A stretch of DNA of 64,000 nt from Distichodus sexfasciatus (taxonomy: Eukaryota > Chordata > Actinopteri > Characiformes > Distichodontidae): contig JAVGVS010000186.1 of the NCBI GenBank assembly GCA_032718565.1, positions 780,001 through 844,000 on the forward strand, read 5' to 3'. Position 1 is the stretch's first letter, and each line of letters starts with the position of its first letter. Positions 1-12,200 of this stretch are shown here, piece after piece. Both the position numbers and the translations under genes were made by a program. A model generated the notes under the pieces. That model ran no database searches. It was not told the DNA's origin and worked only from the letters and a program-made list of their open reading frames with translations.

Positions 1-110
1 AGGATGGAGCTGACGGCCCTAAAAGGAAGATTATGTGGCGTGAAAGAGGAGGATGTGGAGGACAGTTGATCGGCTGTGGCGACACCTAACGGGAGAAGGT
101 GACATAAGTG
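1..110 (+). mobile_element. 3' tail of a non-LTR retrotransposon (LINE), truncated by window edge
   Basis: The first bases read like the end of a fish LINE ORF2 (the segment encoding ...EDVED, then the conserved stretch encoding IRCGDP in intact copies, here mutated). The same tail occurs on the other strand near 19.8 kb, where the RWFGHV and GRPKRR motifs are preserved. Only the last part is inside the window. Confidence 0.55.
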
Positions 111-112
111 TA

Positions 113-290
113 AGTATCACCCGATCTGGTGAAACGAGTGGGGAGTCGTAGGTTCTAATGTTGAGATACAGGCCGATAAAACTAAAAGCGTTGGAAATGA
201 CCATTTTTCTTTTTTGATCTTATATGAAAGAAAAGATCTTCAAAATTAATCTCCCAAAGTTTCATAGACAGGATAATGCATAAAGCTTCT
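113..290 (+). repeat. partial copy of the inverted-repeat element seen at 2284
   Basis: This stretch aligns with 2288-2430: both share the ACCCGATCTG start, a GAGTGGG(A/G)AGTCG core, a ATGAAAGAAA segment and CCCAAAGTTTCAT. The right half is missing, so this is a truncated relative. Confidence 0.6.
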
Positions 291-1986
291 TAAATGGCTT
301 TTGTATTTTTGTATAATTATTGTATCTATTGTCATATTTATTGTATGTAGCGTATCTGTTGTATCATATCAATTATATCGTATCTATTATGTCGATTGTA
401 TATATCGTATCGTAGCTATCCTGTCTATTGTCTTGTATCTATCTATTGTATCGTGTCATATTTATTGTCTCTCTTTTATTGTATTTATCATATTGTATCT
501 ATTGAATATGGTATCTATATCCATCCATCCATCCACCCATCCACAATGAGAGTCGACCCAAAATGCTGTACATTCTCACTGCTTTATTTCAACAGAAACG
601 GCTCTCACAAACTGCACAAACTTCATGTAAACAACAGCAGTTAAAATGTCACATCATATAAAAGAAAACATCAAAAGCCACCGAACACGCCGCCGCCGTT
701 AAACCTGAGATTTAGCGAGATTCGTTTGGTCGCGTGACCGTCCGCGGTAACGTTGCACTTGAGTTATTTTCATCACAATTTTCTAGTTGATTCACTGGTA
801 GCAGTGTTTGAGGAGGAACATCTTCTGCAGGCTGTGTTCATAAAAACAAAGGCAGACACTCCAGAAAATCTGACCAAAAAATACAGAGCAACGAAAAGAG
901 AATTTGAATAAAATTCTACAATAAATATTCCCTTGTTCTGTTCCCTTATTAACATCCCACAATTTAAGTATCTAGCAATCAAGCCAGAAAGGTACGATCA
1001 TAAGACACAATGCCACTGTTAAAAAATCTGCCCTACTTGAGTATTAATACATTTTATGTTGCCACAAATGACATTATTTGTAAATGCACATTTACTGTTC
1101 ATGGTTAATAGAAAAATACATCATTAAAGGCTCGACCATCACACAGACACAACAGTAAGCACGACCACCGCAGCTCAATGTTACTTTTGTTCCACGTGTC
1201 AAAAAGAATCCACGTCTTTTTGGAACAGAAGAGCACAAGTTCACCTTTTAGACACTGCAACTACATGTGCTTATATACAGATTATCCTTCAACAATCACC
1301 AGCACAAAAACCAGCGCAGCACTTCACGCACGGCTCTTTTCACGGTTCACACAGCATCAGAAAGTCTATTTTCACCAAGAGAACACAAACGTCACTACAC
1401 TCACGTCCTCCTGCGTCCAGTACGTCATTAACGTGAGCTACAGGATGGGCGTACAGGTGTCCGATTGGTGTTAAAACACCGCTTTCGTTACACAGAACAG
1501 CATAAAAACGTTTCTGGAAGGAAGGAAAGGGATTAGCAGTACGCTGGTCACTCTGCTCCAACTCTTCTAATGTAACGCGAGCGTCGTTAAAGTACGGAGA
1601 CGTTATACATTCATGACGTAACGGGTCAGTCAGCGCCTCGAACACGTCCGTCCATCATCGAGGTGATTGTACGGTCACTATGGAAACAGCATCTTGGTTG
1701 AGGAGGCAGTGCTCAGCATCCTGCAGTAAAGTCACCGACATCACACACTTCTCTACTGCGCTATTTACCTGATGTGAAGGGAGAGGGTCACAAGGGTTTC
1801 CCTTTTTAAGTTACATTCTGCTCCCTAAAGCTGCTTCATACGACAAGACAACATGTGGAGATGCGGTTAAAGGGCCGGAGCTTTATCTGCACCAAACACA
1901 TTTACAGCTGACATTACATTTCCACTTTTACATTTTACACACATTTTCTGGTTTGGGAATGAGTGCGAGACTGCTCTGAGGGATTT

Positions 1987-2001
1987 ACTAGCGATAAAAC
2001 G

Positions 2002-2032
<31 letters not shown>

Positions 2033-2038
2033 GTCATC
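1987..2038 (+). repeat. (ATC)n microsatellite
   Basis: Trinucleotide run of CAT/ATC with one interruption near its end. Confidence 0.85.
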
Positions 2039-2283
2039 GATCCACATGTTAGAATCTGATATTCCAGGATGAAAAGTAGAATTGTAATTTTCACATTTGT
2101 ATCCAAACCAAGATCAGTCTTGTTAATGAATTTTCTGGATAGTAATCTTAAACTTTAAGACTTTTAATCTCATTTAATGCATTAAGAAATATTAATAAAA
2201 TTTCGAGACGCAAATCTCATTTAATGCTCAATTTGATAGTGGATTTTGGATTGGTATCAATATCGGTCACTTTTAAATGTTCA

Positions 2284-2870
2284 TATGTGACCCGATCTGC
2301 CGTAATGAGTGGGAAGTCGGCGTTCTATTTATTTAGATACGGGCCGATTATGTTGAAAAACACTTTTTTGGTCTCATATGAAAGAAACGTTCTTTAAAAT
2401 TAATCTCCCAAAGTTTCATCATGGAAATAATTGTGAAAATGTACGTAACTGGCTATTTAAGTTGAGTTGCAGCTCTCAAATCTTACAAAAGAATGTCCAA
2501 AATAAATGCTGTTTTTGCTTTATTTTTAAGTATTTAATAAATATTTTGAAATTATTGAAGCTTCAGTTTGATTTAATATATGTTCCTAAGTATCTAAATG
2601 CCTGTAGTAAAATGTTGTTGTTGAATACTGGGTGCATCTCTTTGGATGTTATGGATTGTTAAAGATATCAACAAAAAACTGATGAAAAAACTGATGATCT
2701 CGGTTTTTCACTTGGAAAATAGTGCTGCGATACCATAATTCAAACGATTAGCTTTGACCAAGATATCATTTTAAAGCTTATTTTCTCATCTTTTCGATGA
2801 TACCAAAACCTCAATTTTGAATTTTGGGTCACTGTGACTCATTTTGCCAGATCAGGTCACATATCAGTAT
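2284..2870. mobile_element. non-autonomous DNA transposon (MITE-like) with terminal inverted repeats
   Basis: The left end begins TATGTGACCCGATCTG and the right end reads as its near-perfect inverse (one mismatch in 16). The interior is AT-rich and has no transposase frame. Flanking TA on both sides would fit a TA target duplication, but TA is also part of the repeat, so this is uncertain. The termini resemble those of the element at 11943. Confidence 0.7.
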
Positions 2871-5268
2871 TAGAGCAGTTATTATCATTGTAAAATGACA
2901 AGATCAGAGTTAAGATATTTTTGGAGTCTTCATTATGTGGTACTATCAGCTTCAGAGCCCGACTAAAGCAGCGCAAAACAGTCTAAAATAACGGGATAAA
3001 ACTGTGTGGCCGTCTAGTGGACAGGCTGCACCGTGACACCGCTCATAACCTGGGTAAAGGGTTCACCTGGTCGTTTATCAGTGGCCGTGAGCTCGTATCG
3101 GATCACACCGATGACTCGCTCGGGCTTTAACTGCTCGACCTCAACCGCGTGAAGTGCGGACAGCAGTGTGCGAAGAAGTCTGGGTGCGTTACGGCTGCTG
3201 TAGCTCGGGTTCTAACATCCATATTCATACGGTCAGCTCCCAGCAGCTCAGCACAGAGTCTCAAAAAGCCAAAAAGGTCACAGTGTAGACAATTACAAAC
3301 CACAACAACTCGCAGAAAAGAGGAGCAGGTTTCTAGAAGTTCCAGCACGGTGAAGAAAGCGTTCACAGATAACGTCTAGAACCGGGCCGAGTTGGACTGC
3401 AACACGCGCACACACACACACACACAAAACTACCTTTTGAGGTGCTCCCCATAATGACCAGATGTGAAAAACTCTACACCTAAATCTAACTCTGAATCGT
3501 TTACCTCTTATACCGTAGTGTCTTACAGTTCCTTACGGGGAGCGATCCTCACACAGCAAAAGTGCTCCATAAAACATCGACAAATCATTGTTTTTCCTAT
3601 CGTTTAGGGGACAGTCAGGGTCTCACAAACCCCGAAATACATGAACACACACATACACACACTGTGTTAAATGACATTCAGTAGTGAACAGTCTTTTATA
3701 TTAGACACTAGGGGTGCACGACTGGATTCAGAACTGATTGATGATTCATAAAGGATGGAGGATTCAGTACATGTATGAATGTGTTGTGAGTTACTTTTCC
3801 CATGTGACTGCGGCAGATGAACATCATCATCATCATCACACTGAATCACACGGAGTTTACTAAATGTGATGCATATGAACACACGCTGACTGCATCACCT
3901 TCATGCTCACGTGGGCAGAGCTCCACATCGCACCATCTACAGGACTGTCCAGCTGAACTCGCGTCGGGGGAAAAGTAAACTAGTGCCATTACCTTAGTTA
4001 AAAATATCAATCAGTTTGTAGGAATGCAGGAATCAGTTGTGAATCGACAGAGAAAGAATCGTGATCAGCTTTTTTTTGTACACCCCTACTACACACACTC
4101 ACACACACACACACACACACACAGAGTTAGTACATTCACAGTGCAGCCTACGTCACAGCAGTGTGTTTTGGGTCTCTTGGTCCAGTTAAAGAGAGAAATT
4201 GGGAGGGGGGGATCTGGTTAAGAGCGCTGGTCTAATGGAGAAGGCACTAAATCTTGATGAAACAACCACTGATTCGGGACGAGATCACGCCCAACACTCA
4301 AAAAGAAAGTGGTTGCTAAAAGAGGAAAAAAAAGCACAAACTGACAAAGTGGAATCCCTTTTGCAACTGAAGAATAAATAATATTGAGCCTCGCTCAGCA
4401 GCCACGCTTAAGAAGCAACTTAAACTTCACTCAACACGATTTACCACCGTTCAGATATAACCCAATGTTTTCTTGTTTGAGACTTGTTCTTAGGTAACAA
4501 CGGATTCTACAATCACTGAACAGCACATTTGTTTGTGCAAAACATTAGCTTGGGTTTCTGTCAATTCTCCAGCTGTATAATATTGCACTGTTTATATTTA
4601 AATATTTGTTCTCGTTTCAGAATCTCTATTTCTAAGTTTTTTTTTTTGCTTTATAATTACATTTAAATATTTTGTCTCCTTCACCTTCCAGGAACATTTC
4701 ATGAATCAGACCTAGACTTATGAACAAACGTAAGCAGGATAATTAAGATATTGCTGAATGAGGCCCAATGTTATTCCATCTCAGACTTGCACTCCGTTTG
4801 TCTCCAACAGCAGCTAAATAAAAGTAACGCCACGCCGACGTGTAAACGTAACCTTGATCTCGGAGCGAAATCTAGTTCTGCTTAACCTCTCAACATCTCT
4901 GTTTAAAGGTGCAGAAACGCTGCTAAACATTCTGGCAAAAGAACAGTGGGAGCTTTCCTCTCCCATCCTCATCCGGTCGGTAAACTCCACTGCTTCGGAA
5001 CACGGTTATACATTTACACTACAACAAAAAATACAAAAATCAAACAGCTGATGATGTAAATATTTAAGGATTAGACTGGAGTGAATGCTCAGGAAGGCCA
5101 TTTGCAAAGGAGCAGTTTGGGGTGAGTTTTGTGATGAGAGTGGCAGTGCTTCAGCGAGTTTAATATGCGCGCAGGAAAAGAACCAAAACCAAAAAATCAC
5201 TGAATGTTTGAGGCTATGATGGCGTTTAACACGTTCATAAAGCACGCACACACACAAACACACTCACA

Positions 5269-6034
5269 CAGTGTTGGGGAGTAAACTGAGCAATGCTACT
5301 AACATCATTCCTTAGTTTATCGGTAGTGAAGCTACTTTTAAAACGCTGCAGTGTTTTCTTTTTAAATTGCAATGTAGTTTGGCTGTTTTCAACTAGCAGG
5401 TGTTTGTGATTAGCAGAAGTGGCATCTGATTGGCTACTGTGCCTCAGTGCATCACAGTGCGCTCTTGGCAGCTGCCAGATGGAGCCGGAGGAGGGAGTCC
5501 ACCTTGGCCAAGATGAAAAGGGTGGACCGATTATCCGTTGGGCCGCTTATCGGGGCTGATGTTATGCATTTTGTTGATCATCAGTATCAGTGTTTCATTT
5601 TGACTGCGCTACTGGCTCCACTGCCGTCTCTTCTCTCTGTGCCGTTTGCTCTCCACTCACTGCTTCATTTAATGTCTCTGATTGGCTACATGTCACACCG
5701 GTAGTAGCCAGTCAACACTGAAGCCTTGTTGTCACTCACCCCACACTCACACACCAGCACAGCGTGGAGCTCCGAGAAGGAGAAGAGGAGAGATGCAGTT
5801 GAGCTTAGGGTTAGGAAAATTCTACATTTTCACAGATTTTCTTTTTGTTTTTGCATATCGGTTCCAAACATCGGTTCTCGGCCCTGTTTACTAGGCAAGA
5901 ATCCGTATCGGTACCGGCCCTGAAAAACGGTCGACCTCTAGGAGCTACTATATTAAAACAGCAGCTTGTAGTAGAGCTTAGATCCTTTTAATCACAAGCA
6001 GCTCGGAGCTGAAAAAGTGGCTTCCCCAACACTG
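5269..6034. mobile_element. hAT-like non-autonomous DNA transposon remnant
   Basis: The ends are inverse copies: CAGTGTTGGGGA on the left, and on the right a sequence reading TTCCCCAACACTG. This is the classic terminal sequence of a widespread fish hAT-type family. The flanking octamers match at only 5 of 8 positions, so the target duplication has decayed or the ends are slightly off. A second repeat fragment with a CGGTCGACCTCTA end lies near the right side, which suggests nesting. No transposase remains. Confidence 0.6.
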
Positions 6035-6241
6035 CACACCAACATACGCACTAGCACGACTTCACACTTACAGATGAGAAATGTGCACACGTCCCAAAAA
6101 GCAAAGCCCAACCCCCGACCCCATACCCTGTAAGGTTAACGTGACGTGAGGTCAGATGACGCGCCTCTGGGCTTAAACGCCAAAGGCCAAGTTGGTCCGG
6201 TCCGGGACGGGCCCAGAGCAGACGGGAACCAGTACCAGAAC

Positions 6242-9200
6242 TCAGAGGTACCGGGACAAAGCCAGACAACTGAGCCCTACAGAGAGGAAGTGAGGAACCC
6301 GGTAGAGATGGACAGGCGTGACGATCACCATGACGACGCTGAGAGGGAGCAGCAGCTGGGCGGTGAGACACGCCATCACTTTACTGCAACACACACACAC
6401 ATACACACACAGTAGATATAACTTACTGCATAACAAACAATGCAAAAGAAAAGCCCCCAAACTCAAATTAACTGAACATTTGACCTCAATTACAGTAATG
6501 AAGAGTTTTGGGGTTTGGTTTTGTCCTCATAGTTCACGGACAGGGTTTGTACTGTAAATATGCACATTAAAGCTGGGACATTTCTGCTAATCAAACAGTG
6601 CATATTGTATCTATTTTAATGAGGTAGTACATGCACACACACTGGGGAAAGTACAGAACTCTGCTCAAAAGGATTGGCAGAATTTAAAAAACTAAATAGA
6701 ACTGCAAGCAGTGATTACGGGGGCCATGCAGTTTGCAGCTTTATCAGTTTTTGACGAATCGAAGTGGACAGACGTTGAAATATGACACGTTTCATCCTTT
6801 TATCTAGGGTGCTACGGTTCAAAACGTATTAGGCAAAACGCAAAATAGCTTATTATAGCGCCACCAACTGGCAGAGTGGTGCAATTTTTTTTGCCTGAGT
6901 AGTGGGTGAGGTCCCGGACCCACCTGCCAAATTTCAAAGCTGTAGGTCTTACAGTTTTTTCTCCACAACACGTTTTAAGGCAGAAAAAAAATCAAAAAAT
7001 AAATCAAAAAATAAATAAATTAAAAAAATTAGCACGATTCCAATAGGGTTCCATGCAGTGTTCCACTGCATGGCCCCCTAAATATAGCCGCACGTAGCAA
7101 GGAGTGAGTGGGGTCCAAGCGAAAGTTTCAACAATTAGCACAAAAGCAGCTGATGCAGTGAGTGTCAGTAAATCAGACATATTGTTCAAATAGCAGCACT
7201 GTATATTTTCCTCTTCCATATCTTAGTTTTGATTGTTCGTACCACATTTCAGCAACATCACATTTACGCTTCTTGAGATACGAGCGTTCAGCCTTCACCG
7301 CGCCTCCTATTGGTCAGGCGGTGCCACTGACGCTAGCTGGACCAAAGCAGTCCAAAGATACAGCTGTGAAGCCGCGCCCCGCTGCAGTGAACTCACTCGT
7401 TTGAGCCGCCCCTCGGTGGAACTCCAAGAAGCTCTGTGTTTCAGTATCAGGCTAATGCTGCAGGTTCATCTGACACCTCGCTTGCCTTAATCAGCTCATC
7501 AGCCTACGAGGAGTTCACAACAGATTCTCTAGCGCGTTATACAAATGAGCTCAACCTCAAAGTGGCACGTTCATAATCCCAGTTAGTCTTCAGATAAAGC
7601 AGGAGTTTTCACTCTAGACTAGAACTTTCTGCCACTTACGGTTTAGGCTGCACAATCCGTTTTGGATGAAAAAATAGAAATAAATTAATGAATAACAATA
7701 ATTATAACTATCTTTGTGGGGACATTTCATAGACTCCCATAAAGACTAGATGTATATAATTCTACAGCTAATCCTAACCTCAGTAACCAAATGCACATCT
7801 TTTACCTCTTTTAGTTTCTCAACTAAAACACATACATTTTCTATAAAATCATTTCTCCTCATGGGGACCTCGAATGTCCCCACAAAGCCCAAAAAATGAA
7901 TAAACGTGACTTTAGGGGACAAAACGGCCCAGAAAGGTCCCCACAACGCACAAAAACATGGTAGACACACACACACACACACCTGCGGCTCAGGGTGAGG
8001 GTGTTGCAGTTGATCAGCAGAATGGAAGCAATAATCAGAGGGACGGTGTGGGGCCACCAGGGGTCTGGATACAGATTTATGGAGAATCTACAGAAGAGAT
8101 ACAAAACACACCACACACACACACACAGATACTTCTTACATAACGTCACATTTCCGTATTCTGGCCAAGCAGAATGTGAGCAAGACTTAAGCACGGAGCA
8201 CTTAGAGCACATTGTAAAGCACAACACTACCATTAGCAGAACTTTTGGTTTGAGACAAGTAGAAAGGGGCAACCTGGTGAGAAACGTGCAGATGACGGAG
8301 AGATAAAGCAAATGATGCCACAGTGAGACGTCGCTGACCTGAGGTTGCGGCTCCAGTGCAGGAGGGAGGGAGCGCTGAGCATGGTGGGAATGCTGAGCAG
8401 TGCCGAAACGCTCTGATGGAGCTGCAGGTCGTCCCTCACCTCCTGCAGTACTGACTCCGACAGCAGGGGGGCGCCGTTACACTGGCTCTTCTTCCCCGGC
8501 TCTTTACTAGCGCTGTAGCCGTTCTCCGTCTTGTCCGAGCTTTTCACCGGAGCCTGGAAGGAATAAAAGTGAAATTGTATTGCTCGCTGTTCGCGTACTG
8601 TAACACCACAAATATCTGACTCCGTACTAAAGGCCCTTTTTGGCGTGTGCACTCACCAGGTTCATCACGTGACTGAGCGATCTCTCCGTCATCTGCAGTC
8701 TCAGCACCTGTAACACAGCACACCACCACACAGACGTATAGACGGATAGGTGGATAAGTTGAAAGATGGACGGATGGGTCACCATGTTAAATTCAGGAAG
8801 GGAAACATGTTCTCTTAGCAGCCAGGTACATTTAGGAACAGTGGATCAATAACATCCAAAAATATAAAAATTACATAAACTACTATTACTACCAGCAAAA
8901 TATATGGAACGCCCAACAGAAAGGAGAAGTGAGAAGTAGGTGAGTAAGATCAGTGACCAGTGACCTGACATGGTGAGTCATGCAGTCTGACGTGTTTGTG
9001 AGAGACCCACCCTGTAGAGCTGCAGCAGGAAAGCAGCAGTGACGCTCAACGCTCCACACGTCACTCCACCCAGCACGACCAGCACGAGGACCAGCAGCAC
9101 CTCAACACACACATGCAGCGTCCCACTGTGCCTCCACACACACGGCCTGCGGGTGCACACGCATACACCACAACTATCTGAGGAACACCTTCGTACCAAA

Positions 9201-12200
9201 TATAATCATTTAAAAACTCTTCCGTCTTAAATAAAAAAAAAAAAACCTCCACACCGGCCGAGCTCCTGTCTGACCCCCGCCCCAGTGTTCGGGGTTCGTT
9301 ACCTGTGCAGCGGAGCCAGGACGAATGAGACTAGGCGCAGCGTGAGCGCGAACAGAGCGCTCCCCCAGAAGGCCAACGCCGCCCCCAGCACGCACAGCAG
9401 CGGCGAAACCAACCGGGGCCAGTCGCGCTCAGGCGTCGCCGCGCCCTCCCAGCCGCCAACGTCGCCAACGCCTTCACCGTCCTCCAACACGCCGCTCAGG
9501 GGCACGGCGTCCACCGCAGGAGCACCCAGCTCGCACCACACCTCCCGAAACCAGCCCTGTCTGCAACACAACGCCAGGCAAATTAGTCAGCGCGGTTTAT
9601 TAACATGTGAACACTGCCGACAAACTCAGAGCCCTTCAAACCGTCTCGGAAGGTGCTCTGAAACCGCCTCGCCTCGAGAACGGGTCACGGGGAAATGAGT
9701 GGACGAGGTTTAGTTAAAATTAGAGTCAAGGTCTCATTGGATATTTAAGCTTAAAGTGTGAGCTGTATTAGTTTAAAGTGGTAAAGTGGTATTAGAGTTT
9801 AATTCAGTTACATTAGAGGCGAAGTTGTATTAATTAATTAATATTAGTAGGAATTTAAGCTGAATTAGTTTATGAAAGTAAAAACTGGTGTCATTAGTTA
9901 GGGTTTAAGCTTAACTAGTTAATATGGAAGAAGAAGCTCCATTAGTTAATATGAGCCAGAATTTAAAACTAGTTTTTATTAGAGTTATAGCTCCATCAGT
10001 CAAAGCTACATTAATTAATTATTATTAGTTCATATTAAAACCAACACCAGTGGTCAAGATAAACGCGTGGGATTCTAACTCTCCTTTAGTGTTGCCGCTG
10101 AACATTTTGATTTTCACTGAGTTCTGAGCGCAATGTAAGGTGTAAAGTGCAGCTGTTGAACCTGAACAGCAGGTGCAGCAGTAGGACAGGCAGTTCTACT
10201 TTATGAGGCTGTAAACCTCCAGCCACGGCCTCCCTGACCCCCACCGGCCGGCCCGATCGTACCACGCTGACCAGCTGCACCCGCAACGCCAGCAGCAGCG
10301 CCAACGCCACGTACGCCGGCAGCACCGCACCACAGCAGCGCAGGACCTGCAGCAGGGACAACACGCACGTATTCACACACTCATGAACACATGGTCAACG
10401 GGTTTACCAAACCACCAACCGGACACGGAGCCGGACAAGACGGACGTGCAGTGCAATGTGAGAAAGACACACAGCTCTTACCTGTCCGAGCACTTTAGGG
10501 AAGGAGGTCCGCACCGACACCTGCATGAGGAGAGGAAAGGTGCAGCACAAAGACAAAATGAATTCTGATTATTAGGCTTCATGCACCAATGTTTTCTTGA
10601 GAAGAAATGTGCTCTTAAAGTGGGCGTGGTGTTGCGGGTAATGACCTTGTAGTGGCAGTTGGGGGCAGTGTGGAGCTGGAGCAGGGCACTTGAGGCGTTG
10701 TCGGGGCGACTGGTGTGCAGCATGGCGGGCATCTCGGTGACGGAGGGCACGCTGCGGGGAGCACGGGTTAGAGAGGTGAGAGTGGGGGAGAGGTTACGAG
10801 AGCTTAACGCTGCGGTAGAGGTGGTGAGAATTTGGGTACGTTACCCTGCGGTGGTGTAGGAGTCTTCTCTAAACCACCACACCTTCATCCTGTACACGTT
10901 CACCGCTCCACCTGCACAACACACACACACACACATATATATAAACACATGGTGGAGCTCAGCGCCGGGGGTTTCACACGCTGCACAGCACTGGAGAAGA
11001 GCACTGAGGTTAATGTAAGTGTTACAGCTGCAGCTTGGTCTGTAATGACTAACCGTATACCTGTACTTCCGCTCAAGACCAGACTTTTTGCTCAAAATGT
11101 TGCCACAAAAATAACACCATAGTTCTGACATTACTAACACAGCACCAAGTCAAGCGAGCGTGAAGGCAGAGTGGAGCGAGAGCGGAGCATTTCCAGTGTA
11201 GTGTAGCCCACAACATTTTAAGACAAAGTCACTTCCCTCCCTATGTAGTGTACCAAGTCAAATGGAGCGCGTATGAGTCCATGTGTGAGCTCAGAGTTGA
11301 GCTTAAAGACAAGAGATTTCGCTGGCGATCGTTCCACTGCGTGATCAGAATTTTGGCACAAAATAACACCATAGATTTTAAGACAGAAGGCGCGGGCCGT
11401 ATAAAATCCCACGCCACCTTTCCCACGCGCAATAAATGCAGCATCAAATATCGGGTAAATCTAAGCATCGGTCCTGCGCCGACTCTGATATGATTCCGAT
11501 ATTATCGTTCATCCAGTGTATGGACAAAACTGTGGACCAGTAATGTGCAACAGTTGATGATCGAGAAAGTGGCTCACCTTTAGGGGCTTTACACTGACTC
11601 ACCACAGTGATCCTGAAGGCCTGGTAGACCTGCGCAAACACCACACGTCACATGCATTAGTCACGAGGAAGGACACAAGTCACAGGCAGACCTTATACAC
11701 ATCTCAAAGATCATAACAATCCGTTAGAGTAGTAGATGATAAGAACGAAACAACTCCAGATGAAATATAAAGATAATAAACACAGGTGTACCTGGTGGAA
11801 GTGCTGTAGCTGCACATTGTGAAGGAGCCCCGAGGAGTTTATAGTGACATCACTCACTGTCAAACCTGAAATGTTTGCAAGTGACACTTCTTACAATGAA
11901 AGTCTTTAAAGAAATATGTAAAAAAATAAGTTCTCTAAAGTTATATGTGACCCTCCACGGCAAAACCAGTCGCTTGTCACAAATTTTCAAAATTGAGTTA
12001 TGATGTCGTCGTCATGAAAGGGCATAAATCAAGCTTCAAAACGATACCTACATGGAATGAATATGGAATGAGTCGGGTTTCTCCTGTCACGCCAAGTGAG
12101 AAACGGAGAAATCTGCCTTTGAAGTTGACTATCGCCGTAGCACTCACAGACGCTTGGTGCGGTCGCGGCTACGTTTGCATTTACGCTAGCCTACGCTGCA

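Larger units (their letters stand above)
583..6241 (-). other. probable long 3'UTR/downstream flank of pgap1, no coding exon seen
   Basis: No exon of a recognisable protein is visible on either strand between the pgap1 stop codon and the window start. A minus-strand AATAAA (reading TTTATT at 583-588) sits in non-repetitive sequence, so a terminal exon running to about 565 is possible. That would make a 5.7-kb 3'UTR, and PGAP1 is known for a long 3'UTR in mammals. The stretch also carries transposon remnants (listed separately) and short ATC, CA and AC microsatellites. The extent of the UTR is inference; an earlier polyadenylation site may be used. Confidence 0.35.

Noticed and set aside
1340..1645. 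101-codon minus-strand frame (begins MFEALTDPLRHEC)
   Set aside because: Composition is plausible for protein, but I recognise no family, there is no supporting upstream exon, and it lies in the probable pgap1 3'UTR. Not called as a gene; a protein search giving a conserved hit would change this.
9285..9698. 137-codon plus-strand frame, Ser/Thr/Pro-rich
   Set aside because: It is the antisense of a true pgap1 exon (9303-9560) whose minus-strand frame fits the protein and splice phases.
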